Assembly: GCA_964423645.1 (NCBI GenBank) | Contig: CAYRFE010000045.1 | Location: forward strand, 1-21,542 | Direction of reading: 5' to 3' | Length of the DNA: 21,542 nucleotides | DNA from: CAYRFE01 sp964423645 [NCBI: uncultured bacterium] | GTDB taxonomy: Bacteria; Macinerneyibacteriota; Macinerneyibacteria; Macinerneyibacteriales | In this document: in pieces, positions 6,640 through 14,187 of the stretch | Numbering within the stretch: position 1 is the stretch's first letter | Layout of the letters: each line of letters begins with the position of its first letter | Position numbers and translations under genes: made by a program | Notes under the pieces: generated by a model | The model's input: the letters and a program-made list of their open reading frames with translations, nothing else | What the model was told of the DNA's origin: nothing | Databases searched by the model: none

Positions 6640-9341
6640 TATTTTCCCCTTTCATAAATAAAACCGGCAACAATGAGCGGTTCAGGTAAAAACTTAGTGA
6701 CTTTATCTTCGGGGTCTTCTGTTATTGTTAATGTATACACGGCATCAGCCATTTCATCAACTTTTTCTTTCGAAATCTTTTTTTCATATGATCGCTCTAT
6801 CTGCTTTGCAATAAATTGCTTAAGTCTCTTAAGTCTTTCGCTATCATCGGCATCAATAAGCGGTTGTATGCCATCTCTAAATTGCTCCATACGATAGACA
6901 AGAGAAGTTGATAATCGGTTATCGTTCTCTGAATTACCATTGACACATTCACCGATTTTTTCAAATGCATTCCAGTATTTTTCATCTGTCCATTTTCCTT
7001 CTGCATATCGTGAGCCACCTGACCGTTTTTTCATCTCTATAGCACATGCATTACGACCTTTTTTTTCTTTCGCATGCTCACTAAGCAAGATGTGCGCACG
7101 TTGCATCATGTTGCCAAGGTTTTCTTTATGATGACACAACAAAATACCCGCTGAAATTGATATCCCTTCGGAAGCGCTTCCCATGTTAATCGAGAGTTTC
7201 CCTATTTCGGGTTTCCAGACAGAATTACTAATAAGTGACGATTTTCTATCTTTATCAATAAATACAAAAGAGTTAATATAGGCTCGCCGAATTTCATCAG
7301 CAGCCAATAATGCTGTATCGATCGGTAACACGGCACACACGTCATCACCACCGGCATAAATCAATCGCCCATTGTATTTTTCAATGATTGGAGCAACATG
7401 ATACAAAGAAAAATCTCCCAGCGATTCTGAAATAGCTGCGTGAATAGCAGGCGTAACCATACGCTTCATAGGAAAGATAGTAGCCCACGCATTTTTATAA
7501 TCTTTATCATATGAGTCTCTTTTCATACGCTTCACAAGATCATCAGGCATTATATCTTCCCATGTGGTGGTAAATGTTTTCCCGTTGATCAAATCTCCCA
7601 TTTTATCGCCATCCATAAAGAGTATTGCATAATATTTATCTCTTTCATCAATATCTTTAATGTGGTCATTTTCTGATGAATACAGTTCATCCGCGATATT
7701 CTTCTGTTTTGCTTTATCGAGTATATTTTTCTTTTGATAGTAATTATGCAGAGCCATCTCTGTTGTAGTAGGAAAGGTATCAGCTTTTGCAAATGTTGCA
7801 TTAAGTATGTGCCCTTTAGTATCTTTCAAAACGCGATAAAGAATACGTTTTGAAAGGCATATGCTGCATAATTTTTCTCCTTCTCGCACATCGCTCTGTA
7901 TATTCCATGATGAAGTAAAAACATTCCAAAAGTGTTTGATCCCATTATTATAGTTCGCAGCACCTTTTGTGACATCGGAACAATCATGCAGAACTTCAAA
8001 TTCTCCGCACAGATGGCACTTTTCGCCATTTTCCGGTTTTCTTTTTACACAACGCTGTGATTTTGTAGCTGCCAGAAGGGATTGTGCCAAAGAGTGTGTA
8101 ACGGAATAAAGAGCGCCGATTCTATCGTTTGTATACAGTTTTTCAAACTCTTTGATCACATCGTCATTCATTTTGTAAACATCTTCTTTTAATAGTTTTT
8201 TATAATATTCTTCACTCCCTTTGTCCAACATAGGTGTAGCCGCCCACTGAAAATCCCAATAGTCGGAAAATTGCCGTTCAAATAATTCTTTTACTACTTC
8301 CTGCTGCTCTTGGGCAAGTTTCATTTCAGATACAATTCTTTTTTTACACATATCTCCGATTTTCATCCACTCAGCTTGAATATGCTTACTAATTTCTGCG
8401 GTAATATCATCAACATGCTTCAACGGAATTACAAAAAGAAATTTATTTGGAAAAGACGCTATACTTGCATCACTTGAAAGAGTTGTTATGTTGTTTATTT
8501 CCCATTTTTTTAAATACTCGGTAATTAACGGCTGATCTATCAATGAAGGATAAATAACATGATCAGGACCAAGATTCTCCATGATCCATCTGATTCCTTC
8601 AAATGCAAGCCATGAAAGCATAACAGAGCCTGTCCAAAAATCTCGGAGCTTCCTTGCATTCGATATAAATGATTGAACCGGTGTTATGCTGAATACACAA
8701 AGTCCTGTTCCATTTTCATCACTCAACTCCATTGATGAAGATAATGCTGCAACCAATGCATTGTGTTGCCAAATGGAGTGATCAGGAAAGCGTGTGTCAG
8801 CAGGCAAGCGATGCCATAATGCGCCAATGCCACCGACATTTTTCTCCGATAAATGGTGCCGGAGTGCCAAGTGAGTATACAGAACGCGAGCAACGCAAAA
8901 TTTGTTATACGCTTCATCAGTACGGTTATTGAATTTTGCGCCTAAGCGAGAGCTGAGTCCGTTCGACTCAGAGCGAACACCAATTTCATTACCGAGAAAC
9001 TTTTTCAGCTCATCAAATATCGTATCGGCATCAATACCACTCATATCAATTTTCAAGTGAGAGGTTTTTGATATCGGGTGCGTGATGACTCCAAAATCGA
9101 CTGCGCCACTTTTATTTTCATCAGAAGAATATGAAAGGACATCCCCGCGTTCAAATCCTGCGGCGATTCCATCTGCTTTTTTCCAATATTCATTATTAGG
9201 CTTGTCTAATCCATAAATACTCAGTAATTCTTCAGCACGTCTTTCATGCCCCCTTATACTAAACACCTTTTCGAACGGATCGTGCATATACGCAATAAAC
9301 TTATTTTCCCAATATCTAGCGTCTGGCTTTTTCCAAGTCAT
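6639..9341 (-). CDS. cas10: Cas10/Cmr2, large subunit with cyclase and HD domains
   Basis: A 900-aa Cmr2-type Cas10. The N-terminal HD motif is H20-D21 (AYMHDPFEK). A zinc-binding insert has C442-x2-C445 and C492-x2-C495. The first palm domain has MDGDKMGDL at 576-584 (metal-binding D577 and D579), and the catalytic palm motif AGGDDV has GGDD at 664-667. An intact GGDD predicts that ATP is converted to cyclic oligoadenylate when target RNA is bound, matching the two CARF effectors in the same operon. Whether the HD site is an active DNase cannot be told from the sequence. The ATG overlaps the cmr1 stop (ATGA) and follows AGGAGG. Confidence 0.97.
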   Translation of the reverse strand: MTWKKPDARYWENKFIAYMHDPFEKVFSIRGHERRAEELLSIYGLDKPNNEYWKKADGIAAGFERGDVLSYSSDENKSGAVDFGVITHPISKTSHLKIDMSGIDADTIFDELKKFLGNEIGVRSESNGLSSRLGAKFNNRTDEAYNKFCVARVLYTHLALRHHLSEKNVGGIGALWHRLPADTRFPDHSIWQHNALVAALSSSMELSDENGTGLCVFSITPVQSFISNARKLRDFWTGSVMLSWLAFEGIRWIMENLGPDHVIYPSLIDQPLITEYLKKWEINNITTLSSDASIASFPNKFLFVIPLKHVDDITAEISKHIQAEWMKIGDMCKKRIVSEMKLAQEQQEVVKELFERQFSDYWDFQWAATPMLDKGSEEYYKKLLKEDVYKMNDDVIKEFEKLYTNDRIGALYSVTHSLAQSLLAATKSQRCVKRKPENGEKCHLCGEFEVLHDCSDVTKGAANYNNGIKHFWNVFTSSWNIQSDVREGEKLCSICLSKRILYRVLKDTKGHILNATFAKADTFPTTTEMALHNYYQKKNILDKAKQKNIADELYSSENDHIKDIDERDKYYAILFMDGDKMGDLINGKTFTTTWEDIMPDDLVKRMKRDSYDKDYKNAWATIFPMKRMVTPAIHAAISESLGDFSLYHVAPIIEKYNGRLIYAGGDDVCAVLPIDTALLAADEIRRAYINSFVFIDKDRKSSLISNSVWKPEIGKLSINMGSASEGISISAGILLCHHKENLGNMMQRAHILLSEHAKEKKGRNACAIEMKKRSGGSRYAEGKWTDEKYWNAFEKIGECVNGNSENDNRLSTSLVYRMEQFRDGIQPLIDADDSERLKRLKQFIAKQIERSYEKKISKEKVDEMADAVYTLTITEDPEDKVTKFLPEPLIVAGFIYERGK

Positions 9342-10240
9342 AAATTCCCTCCTAAAGAACTCTTAATACATCTATTCATTATATCGCAAGCAGCATGATA
9401 ATCATTCCTTTTATTTTCAATATGGTAATCATACGGAAGATACAAAATTGAGCCCGAATATGTAGTATCTCCGGTTCGATGTATGTGCATAAAATACGGC
9501 TTTGAATGTCGAGATGTATCTGTTTTAAAAGGTTTTCCAATAAGGCTACGATCTTTATTACTTTGTTTAAGCTCGAATTTTGCGTTCTTATATGCCTCAC
9601 CTATTTCAGAAAGTGCGTTTTGCCACGTTGTATGCTTTTTATTTGATATAAATAACCTGGCATTCTCAGAAAATGCAGTAAAAGGTTTGAGTTCTTTTGT
9701 AAATGGTAAATCGTTAAAATTAAGCACCGTCATATTTTGGTCTTTACATTGAATAGAACCAAACCCATTACGCGATTTTGAACCCAACCCGGAGTATGAG
9801 AACAAACATTGTAATGCGTTACTAATTTCGCCCTCTTGACTTTTGGGGTATGACACTCTAATTTTGAAACTTCCCTTGTCTATATGTTGCTTTATTGTAT
9901 CTTTTACTCTATATCCATAAGCAAGATATTCATAAATATTAAAAGTTGTTTTTGATATTTTATCTTGTGAAGGAGACGATAAATTATTTTCTATAATACA
10001 GATTTTTACACAAGATTTGGTGCTAGTATTACCAAAGAGACCCGACTCTTCTTCATACATTTTTTGAATATTACAGCTCCCATAAATAGCTCGCCACCAA
10101 AAGCGCAAAGCACCTTTGATCGAAGGCACTCGCAATTCAGCCCTCTGCGGATCTGCTCCATGAAGAAACATCGGCGTAACAATTTCACATTCAAATTCCC
10201 GCTCTTCAATCCCCTTATACTTTGCAATGTAAAAATCCAC
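9338..10240 (-). CDS. cmr1: Cmr1, RAMP subunit of the Cmr complex
   Basis: A 300-aa protein with the Cmr1 block FECEIVTPMFLHGADPQRAELR and RVPSIKGALRFWWRAIYG (residues ~37-54), plus the glycine-rich loop YSGLGSKSRNGFGSIQ in the second half. Cmr1 sits at the crRNA 3' end with Cmr6. The start is GTG at 10240, supported by GGAGGGG just upstream; the csx1 stop is 12 bases away. At 300 aa it is at the short end for the family, but both RAMP elements are seen. Confidence 0.93.
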   Translation of the reverse strand: MDFYIAKYKGIEEREFECEIVTPMFLHGADPQRAELRVPSIKGALRFWWRAIYGSCNIQKMYEEESGLFGNTSTKSCVKICIIENNLSSPSQDKISKTTFNIYEYLAYGYRVKDTIKQHIDKGSFKIRVSYPKSQEGEISNALQCLFSYSGLGSKSRNGFGSIQCKDQNMTVLNFNDLPFTKELKPFTAFSENARLFISNKKHTTWQNALSEIGEAYKNAKFELKQSNKDRSLIGKPFKTDTSRHSKPYFMHIHRTGDTTYSGSILYLPYDYHIENKRNDYHAACDIMNRCIKSSLGGNL

Positions 10241-10252
10241 CCCTACCCCTCC

Positions 10253-11494
10253 TTATCCTTGCAGATAGCGTTTCTGCAATTTATCCAAACGTTTTTGCAG
10301 GTTTTGTATATCACTTATACAAGAATCCTTACGTTTTTCGGTCGCGTGAGCAATTGTTATTCGCACATCATTGATCGTTTTGTATATTTCAAACAACTCT
10401 TCCTCTTTATATTGATTTTTATACAACCATGCACGCATTTGTTCACGCGCATCTTTATCATCCTGAGCAACCCCCTGTTGTTCGCATAAATAGGTAATTA
10501 CCGATTCAAGCATAAGTATGTACGCGATACCGTAGTGCTTATGATCGATATGCCATTGTGCAAGTTTCAGTTGAAATAGCGCAGGAGTATCGGCATCAGA
10601 AAAACGATCAAGAAACGCATATACAGTCTTCGGCACAATATAAGCGGCAGGCCCGATAAGTGCGTCAAACATGCCTTCCTTTTTGCATTTATTCAACTGT
10701 CGTATATGATCTCGTACAGCGGCTGTATTATTCATGTTCATGGCGTCAGAAAAACGCTCCAACTTTCCGGCAAGCACACTATTCTGCTCGTTTATCAATC
10801 TCGTAATCTCATATGCATTGCCGTATTCGCTAAACGCGTACGCCGCCTTCGACCAATCAAACATGGCGACGGTATGATCCAATTCTACGATCGGCGCAAA
10901 ACCCAGCTCAGCCGCCACATCAAGCATACCGTAATAAATACCGCTCACGGTGATATCTTTTTGAAGCACATCACGCGCATACATTACGACTGAGAGTACA
11001 TTAAACGCCAAAGAACGAAATGAATGGGTAATATCAATATAAATACGATCACCATCTTGCAGATATTCCGCGATACGCATAATATTATTAAAATTCTCGC
11101 TATTTTCTTCAGGTGTAATACCATAACGTACGGGGATGATCTTACCGCCGTTCCCAAGCACCTTTTCAATAGGCGAAAAATCCACTGCATCGAGAGGTGA
11201 CTGCCACGTGCATGTATTCACCGCATCAGCAATGTGTATCCATGTGTGTTCGTCAAATTCCCCGGATGATTCTGCGTATTGCCGATACACTTCTTCCCAC
11301 ATTGATCTGACCGTGCCGATATAAAATACCGTCGCGATGGAAAGATGCTCCTGGATCACACGAGTAACAAACGAAGTCGTATATTCTTTATCATCAAATC
11401 TGTAGGTTGCGGTATCATACTCGCGCGAAAACTCATTGCTCTCTCGTTTTTTTCGCCCTGTGCCGATAGCTGATATAAGTACTTTCCGCGTCAT
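10253..11494 (-). CDS. csx1: Csx1-family CARF-HEPN ribonuclease (Csx2/TM1812 type)
   Basis: A 413-aa cyclic-oligoadenylate-activated RNase. The N-terminal CARF domain starts VLISAIGTG (residues 5-13) and holds the DxTH[GS] motif IDITHSFRSL, with D154 and H157. This motif defines the Cas_DxTHG/TM1812 group. The C-terminal HEPN domain has the Rx4H active site R378-ITIA-H383. It should cut RNA non-specifically after Cas10 makes its signal, causing dormancy or protecting the population. It is the first gene of the effector operon: AAAAGGAG precedes the ATG and a promoter lies about 100 bases upstream. Both catalytic residues are present. Confidence 0.93.
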   Translation of the reverse strand: MTRKVLISAIGTGRKKRESNEFSREYDTATYRFDDKEYTTSFVTRVIQEHLSIATVFYIGTVRSMWEEVYRQYAESSGEFDEHTWIHIADAVNTCTWQSPLDAVDFSPIEKVLGNGGKIIPVRYGITPEENSENFNNIMRIAEYLQDGDRIYIDITHSFRSLAFNVLSVVMYARDVLQKDITVSGIYYGMLDVAAELGFAPIVELDHTVAMFDWSKAAYAFSEYGNAYEITRLINEQNSVLAGKLERFSDAMNMNNTAAVRDHIRQLNKCKKEGMFDALIGPAAYIVPKTVYAFLDRFSDADTPALFQLKLAQWHIDHKHYGIAYILMLESVITYLCEQQGVAQDDKDAREQMRAWLYKNQYKEEELFEIYKTINDVRITIAHATEKRKDSCISDIQNLQKRLDKLQKRYLQG

Positions 11495-11594
11495 TACTCT
11501 CCTTTTAAGATAATATGATCTTCATCCGTTATCTGATGTTGCAGAATCCTTTCATCGTCTCTTTCCACGTGACCTGTGCCACCTAGCAATACCA

Positions 11595-11623
11595 ACTATA
11601 CTCGTACATAACCCGTAATGCAA
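11595..11623 (-). promoter_or_regulatory. Predicted sigma-70 promoter of the csx1-cmr operon
   Basis: On the minus strand TTGCAT (11618-11623) and TATAGT (11595-11600) are separated by 17 bases. Transcription would begin near 11588, giving a leader of about 94 bases before csx1. It is the best match I found between the terminator at 12133-12178 and the start of csx1. Confidence 0.55.
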
Positions 11624-11801
11624 GATAAAAAGCTGCTTTTTTGCAGTATGCATAATGTTCTTTTCACACACACATTCCCATAGGCTATAATCATCTTTTT
11701 TGCATCTTAATTGAACGTTATTCACTTATTGAGCCCCCTGCAAAATTCGAAGTTTTTCATTTTTCCGTTCTTCCCAAAAATAGTGTGTGAGGACCGTAGG
11801 A

Positions 11802-11862
11802 GCAGAAAATCTTTCTGCACGCCTCCCGATTTTCACCGCAGGGAGAGGCTTTATGCCTCTCC
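11802..11862. repeat. Two tandem hairpins in the csx1 upstream region
   Basis: GCAGAAA/TTTCTGC (11802-11808 with 11812-11818) and GGAGAGGC/GCCTCTCC (11842-11849 with 11855-11862) are perfect stems with loops of 3 and 5. They lie in 833 bases without a convincing gene (11495-12327). No U-run follows on either strand, so I regard them as repeat-type palindromes and not terminators. Confidence 0.5.
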
Positions 11863-12132
11863 GCAAGTGTGGGAATAACTCATAAAAATAGTAATTTTTC
11901 AAAGCTTTCTTATTATCCTTTCGTATGTTTGCACACAAGCACACGAGATACGGCATACACATGCGATCGAAGACATCGTGCCGCGCACGCATCAATCGCT
12001 GTGGCACACAATCGGTACCGCCGTAATGAATACGTGTGCCGGTGTGCAGATACTTCGCAGTCTATCCTTCGCTGTATAAATTCTTAGCTTCCACACTGAA
12101 CAATAAGCATACTGTGTGCCGAAATGTAACAC

Positions 12133-12178
12133 AAAAAAAAATGCCGAAAAACCCCTCAAAAGGGCATTTTCGGCATTT
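12133..12178 (-). terminator. Strong intrinsic terminator, minus strand
   Basis: A perfect 12-bp stem (12139-12150 with 12167-12178, arms AAATGCCGAAAA and TTTTCGGCATTT) encloses a second stem (CCCT 12153-12156, AGGG 12161-12164). On the minus strand it runs directly into a U-run (A at 12133-12141 on the plus strand). It would end transcripts from the 76-aa gene or from array read-through and so separates them from the csx1 promoter. Confidence 0.88.
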
Positions 12179-12202
12179 GTAAAAAGTATTCACACGCACA
12201 AT

Positions 12203-12241
12203 ATATAAAAATTTTTATATCACGATAATAATTTTTATATC
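12203..12241. promoter_or_regulatory. AT-rich palindrome with a 20-bp-spaced direct repeat
   Basis: ATATAAAAATTTTTATAT (12203-12220) is a perfect 18-bp palindrome. Its right arm is repeated: AATTTTTATATC occurs at 12210-12221 and 12230-12241, exactly 20 bases apart (about two helical turns). It lies between the 76-aa gene and the terminator. A protein-binding site is possible but nothing shows which gene it would control. Confidence 0.3.
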
Positions 12242-12327
12242 GGCGCGGTCATGGTCTGATATGTGAAGACATAAAAATGTTGGGATCTATACCTCAATAG
12301 CATACTACTTTCAACCGTCAACACGGG

Positions 12328-12558
12328 TTACTTGCTATTTTTGATCTCAATGAACACCGCCAAACCTTTAAGCATTCCGAGCGCAAACGCATTGATCTCA
12401 TCGGTTGTTTTTCCTTCATGAAGCAGATATTCAACGCTTCCTTCATCTTTTGTAGCATGCGTGAGGATTGCCTTATTATCCTGTATCGCAAAAGTGATAC
12501 CTTTTATATATGTCCCAAGTATTTGGTTCACCGCTTCCCCAATGCTTACGAATTCCAT
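12328..12558 (-). CDS. Hypothetical 76-aa protein next to the array trailer
   Basis: A short protein (starts MEFVSIGEAVNQILGTY, ends GLAVFIEIKNSK) that I do not recognise. It is real by gene structure: GGGAGGTACGT precedes the ATG with ideal spacing, and the terminator at 12133-12178 follows. Predicted as mixed helix and strand, soluble, no signal peptide, no cysteines. It sits 162 bases beyond the last repeat, on the same strand as the array, so it could be reached by array read-through. No function is claimed. Confidence 0.65.
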   Translation of the reverse strand: MEFVSIGEAVNQILGTYIKGITFAIQDNKAILTHATKDEGSVEYLLHEGKTTDEINAFALGMLKGLAVFIEIKNSK

Positions 12559-12694
12559 ACGTACCTCCCATTCTTACAATCGCTGCGCAAACTTATATCT
12601 ATCACATTAAATGAGACGCTGCGTCACAGCCCATCCACACACAAACTGTCATAAAAGACATACAAATCATATTCATTATTTTGCATTTCTCGTA

Positions 12695-12717
12695 GAGACG
12701 GGTTTACAACCCGTCTC
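12695..12717. repeat. Perfect hairpin abutting the terminal repeat
   Basis: GAGACGGGTT (12695-12704) pairs perfectly with AACCCGTCTC (12708-12717), loop TAC. It ends 3 bases before the last CRISPR repeat, so it would be the first structure in the array transcript after that repeat. No U-run follows. A looser relative (CGTAGAGGCG with CGTCTCTG on the minus strand) is at 21203-21230, suggesting a dispersed family. Confidence 0.55.
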
Positions 12718-12720
12718 CGT

Positions 12721-12942
12721 GTCTTAATTCCTTATAGGCAAAATCATACAACCGAGTTTGACGGCTGTGAGTATGATTGGGAGAGGTCTTAATTCCTTAT
12801 AGGCAAAATCATACAACTAAAAGCATACGCTATGCTCACTGAAGAATTGTCTTAATTCCTTATAGGCAAAATCATACTTGCATAACTGACTATAAACAGA
12901 AACGCATTTACTGGTCTTAATTCCTTATAGGCAAAATCATAC
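12721..12942 (-). CRISPR. Leader-distal part of the CRISPR array: 4 repeats, 3 spacers
   Basis: Repeats start at 12721, 12786, 12849 and 12914, each 29 bp and identical. Spacers are 36, 34 and 36 bp. Read on the minus strand the repeat starts GTATGATTTTGCC and ends ATAAGGAATTAAGAC, like the (A/T)TGAAAC-ended repeats of type I-B and III systems, so the crRNA 5' tag would be ATTAAGAC. There is no degenerate terminal repeat at this trailer end. This block is separated from the main array by two oversized gene-carrying intervals. Confidence 0.97.
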
Positions 12943-13148
12943 CTTTGCAAGATCAGCAAATATCTTTTCCGACACATCGTCAATGCACTTAAATACTGGT
13001 TGCTCCGAATAACATCATGTGTTGCATATTCATGTTTTGAACATGCGTATTCTTTACCGGACCGGACGCGATCTTTGATTGCAACGTTTTGCTTGCATGA
13101 GTTTCCAGGGTACTTTCCACACTTACATGTCCTGCAATTAATCTTCAT
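12852..13148 (-). pseudogene. Phage-like ORF cut off by a CRISPR repeat
   Basis: The reading frame starts with MKINCRTCKCGKYPGNSCK, a Cys- and Lys-rich protein that could bind a metal (C5, C8, C10, C18). It is open for ~68 residues within the 720-bp interval and then runs straight into the repeat at 12914-12942 (which reads as YDFAYKEL) and the next spacer and repeat, stopping at 12852. The genuine part is therefore 12943-13148 and its natural 3' end is missing. The ATG overlaps the end of the preceding frame (stop at 13138), as in a phage operon. I do not recognise a family. Confidence 0.5.
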
Positions 13149-13326
13149 TCTTAACTTCGCTTTCTCGACAAATAGACAACCGTTCTTCTGCCACGTTTAA
13201 ATACAAGCCAAATATTCCACAGCGTGATTTGTAATCGGTTCGTTTAATAAACTGACACCAACCACAACTTTTTTTACCGGAGTTAATACTATGAACCTCA
13301 TTATTGTATTTTATCTTGAACGGCAT
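13138..13326 (-). CDS. Small Cys-containing phage-like protein
   Basis: A 62-aa protein starting MPFKIKYNNEVHSINSGKKS, with a C-x2-C pair (SCGWCQF) and two further Cys (SRCGIFG, SICRE), possibly a small metal-binding protein. The frame is open to 13374, but AGGAGGGAAG lies before the ATG at 13326, which I use. It overlaps the preceding frame by 26 bases and the next by 11. I do not recognise the family; the cysteine pattern and the overlaps suggest a phage early-type gene. Confidence 0.6.
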   Translation of the reverse strand: MPFKIKYNNEVHSINSGKKSCGWCQFIKRTDYKSRCGIFGLYLNVAEERLSICRESEVKNED

Positions 13327-13624
13327 TTTGCTCTTCCCTCCTATGAAGCCGCGCTGTGGCATGGCCGTGCGCATCTAATGCATGTCTTTTTTCTTCCTCT
13401 GACATAGCCGCAAACAGAGAAGCGAATTTATCTTGATTGTCGATGCACTCCTGTATGCGCTGTCCGTTTTTAATTTTCCCGAATGCTTTACACTCATCGT
13501 TACCCATTTCTAATCCGCTTTTAAATCCGCAATACTCACTGCACAATACCTCGTCAGACGAAACGGTCGCAGGTATGTAGTGATTGTTTCTCCCCTGTGT
13601 AACCATGACCACTTTGTCTTTCAT
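13301..13624 (-). CDS. Hypothetical phage-like protein, 107 aa
   Basis: Starts MKDKVVMVTQGRNNHYIPA; AAAGGAGA precedes the ATG at normal spacing. It contains two Cys close together (LCSEYCGFKSG) and a charged C-terminal helix (FAAMSEEEKRHALDAHGHATA). No known family is evident. It is the first gene after the solitary repeat at 13663-13691, and 38 bases separate that repeat from its ATG. It is on the same strand as the pre-crRNA, so it could be translated from an array transcript before Cas6 processing. Confidence 0.6.
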   Translation of the reverse strand: MKDKVVMVTQGRNNHYIPATVSSDEVLCSEYCGFKSGLEMGNDECKAFGKIKNGQRIQECIDNQDKFASLFAAMSEEEKRHALDAHGHATARLHRREEQNAVQDKIQ

Positions 13625-13662
13625 AACGTCTCCTTTCGTTTATAGCAAGTCGATATTCTCGA

Positions 13663-13691
13663 GTCTTAATTCCTTATAGGCAAAATCATAC
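13663..13691 (-). CRISPR. Solitary perfect repeat between the two large intervals
   Basis: A single 29-bp copy, identical to all other repeats, with 720 bp on one side and 879 bp on the other. It falls at the 3' end of the winged-helix frame (13666-13914). If the repeat is removed, that frame continues in phase with the next interval, as described in the findings. Confidence 0.95.
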
Positions 13692-13914
13692 GCGCCACTG
13701 CTTCTACAACTGCTACTGCTACCGCCACATCGTATACAAGTATAGTAGTCTTGCGTCCTGTAGTATCTAAAAAAATCCGCCCTTCGTCTTCCAACTCATG
13801 TAGCCACATACTTATCTTGCTTTTGCCAGTACCCATCTTTTTGGCAAGCTCGGAGATAGTAGTGACTACCCTACCACGCCCTAAAGCCTCCAAAAGCTCA
13901 TACTTCTTTAGCAT
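13666..13914 (-). CDS. Winged-helix DNA-binding protein, 3' end altered by a repeat
   Basis: An 82-aa frame with a clear winged helix-turn-helix: MLKKYELLEALGRG, TTISELAKKMGTGKSKISM, WLHELEDEGRIFLDT (residues ~1-52), followed by a beta-wing (GRKTTILVYDVA) and an Ala/Val stretch. It resembles MarR/IclR-like HTH domains and would bind DNA, perhaps as a phage repressor or regulator. The last residues (MILPIRN) and the stop come from the CRISPR repeat, so the original C-terminus is replaced. Its ATG overlaps the previous frame by 17 bases. Confidence 0.6.
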   Translation of the reverse strand: MLKKYELLEALGRGRVVTTISELAKKMGTGKSKISMWLHELEDEGRIFLDTTGRKTTILVYDVAVAVAVVEAVARMILPIRN

Positions 13915-14107
13915 CTTTTTTCAACCCCAGTCTTAACTCAAAGTTTTCCTTCTCCAACCTGCGAATTTTGCGTATCATAGCATCTTTTTTATCTTTTCTC
14001 GCTTCTTTTCTCACTTGTTCTATTTTTGCATCCGTTTCTTGTGCTATACGTGTGTCCTTGTCTGCCAGATATGCTAAGCGTAGCAACTCTATATACCCCA
14101 AAACCAC
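13898..14107 (-). pseudogene. Coiled-coil ORF with an in-frame stop near its start
   Basis: The open part (GTG at 14107) encodes a hydrophobic segment and then a long charged coiled coil (IEQVRKEARKDKKDAMIRK, then RRLEKENFELRLGLKK). The same frame continues upstream to an ATG at 14185 that has a perfect AGGAGGTGAGT ribosome site, but codon 7 is TAA (14165-14167). Either a nonsense mutation broke a ~95-codon gene, or translation restarts at the GTG, which has only GGGGA pressed against it. I lean to a broken gene. Its stop overlaps the winged-helix start. Confidence 0.45.
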
Positions 14108-14187
14108 TCCCCATATTGGAGGAGCATCAGCAGATATACACCCCCCACCGACAAGCAGATATACTTATAAAATTTTGATGCGCATAC

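Larger units (their letters stand above)
12943..13662 (-). mobile_element. 720-bp gene-carrying interval inside the array
   Basis: This stretch lies exactly between two perfect repeats (ending 12942, starting 13663) where a 33-37-bp spacer is expected. It contains three overlapping minus-strand frames (13301-13624, 13138-13326, 12943-13148) with good ribosome sites, compact and phage-like. There is no transposase, no inverted terminal repeat and no target duplication visible. Its origin as phage or plasmid DNA is inferred from gene size, overlaps and Cys-rich small proteins. Confidence 0.6.

Noticed and set aside
11726-12007. Minus-strand ORF of 93 aa upstream of csx1
   Set aside because: No ribosome site, odd composition, and it runs through the tandem hairpins at 11802-11862; best explained as repeat-derived noise.
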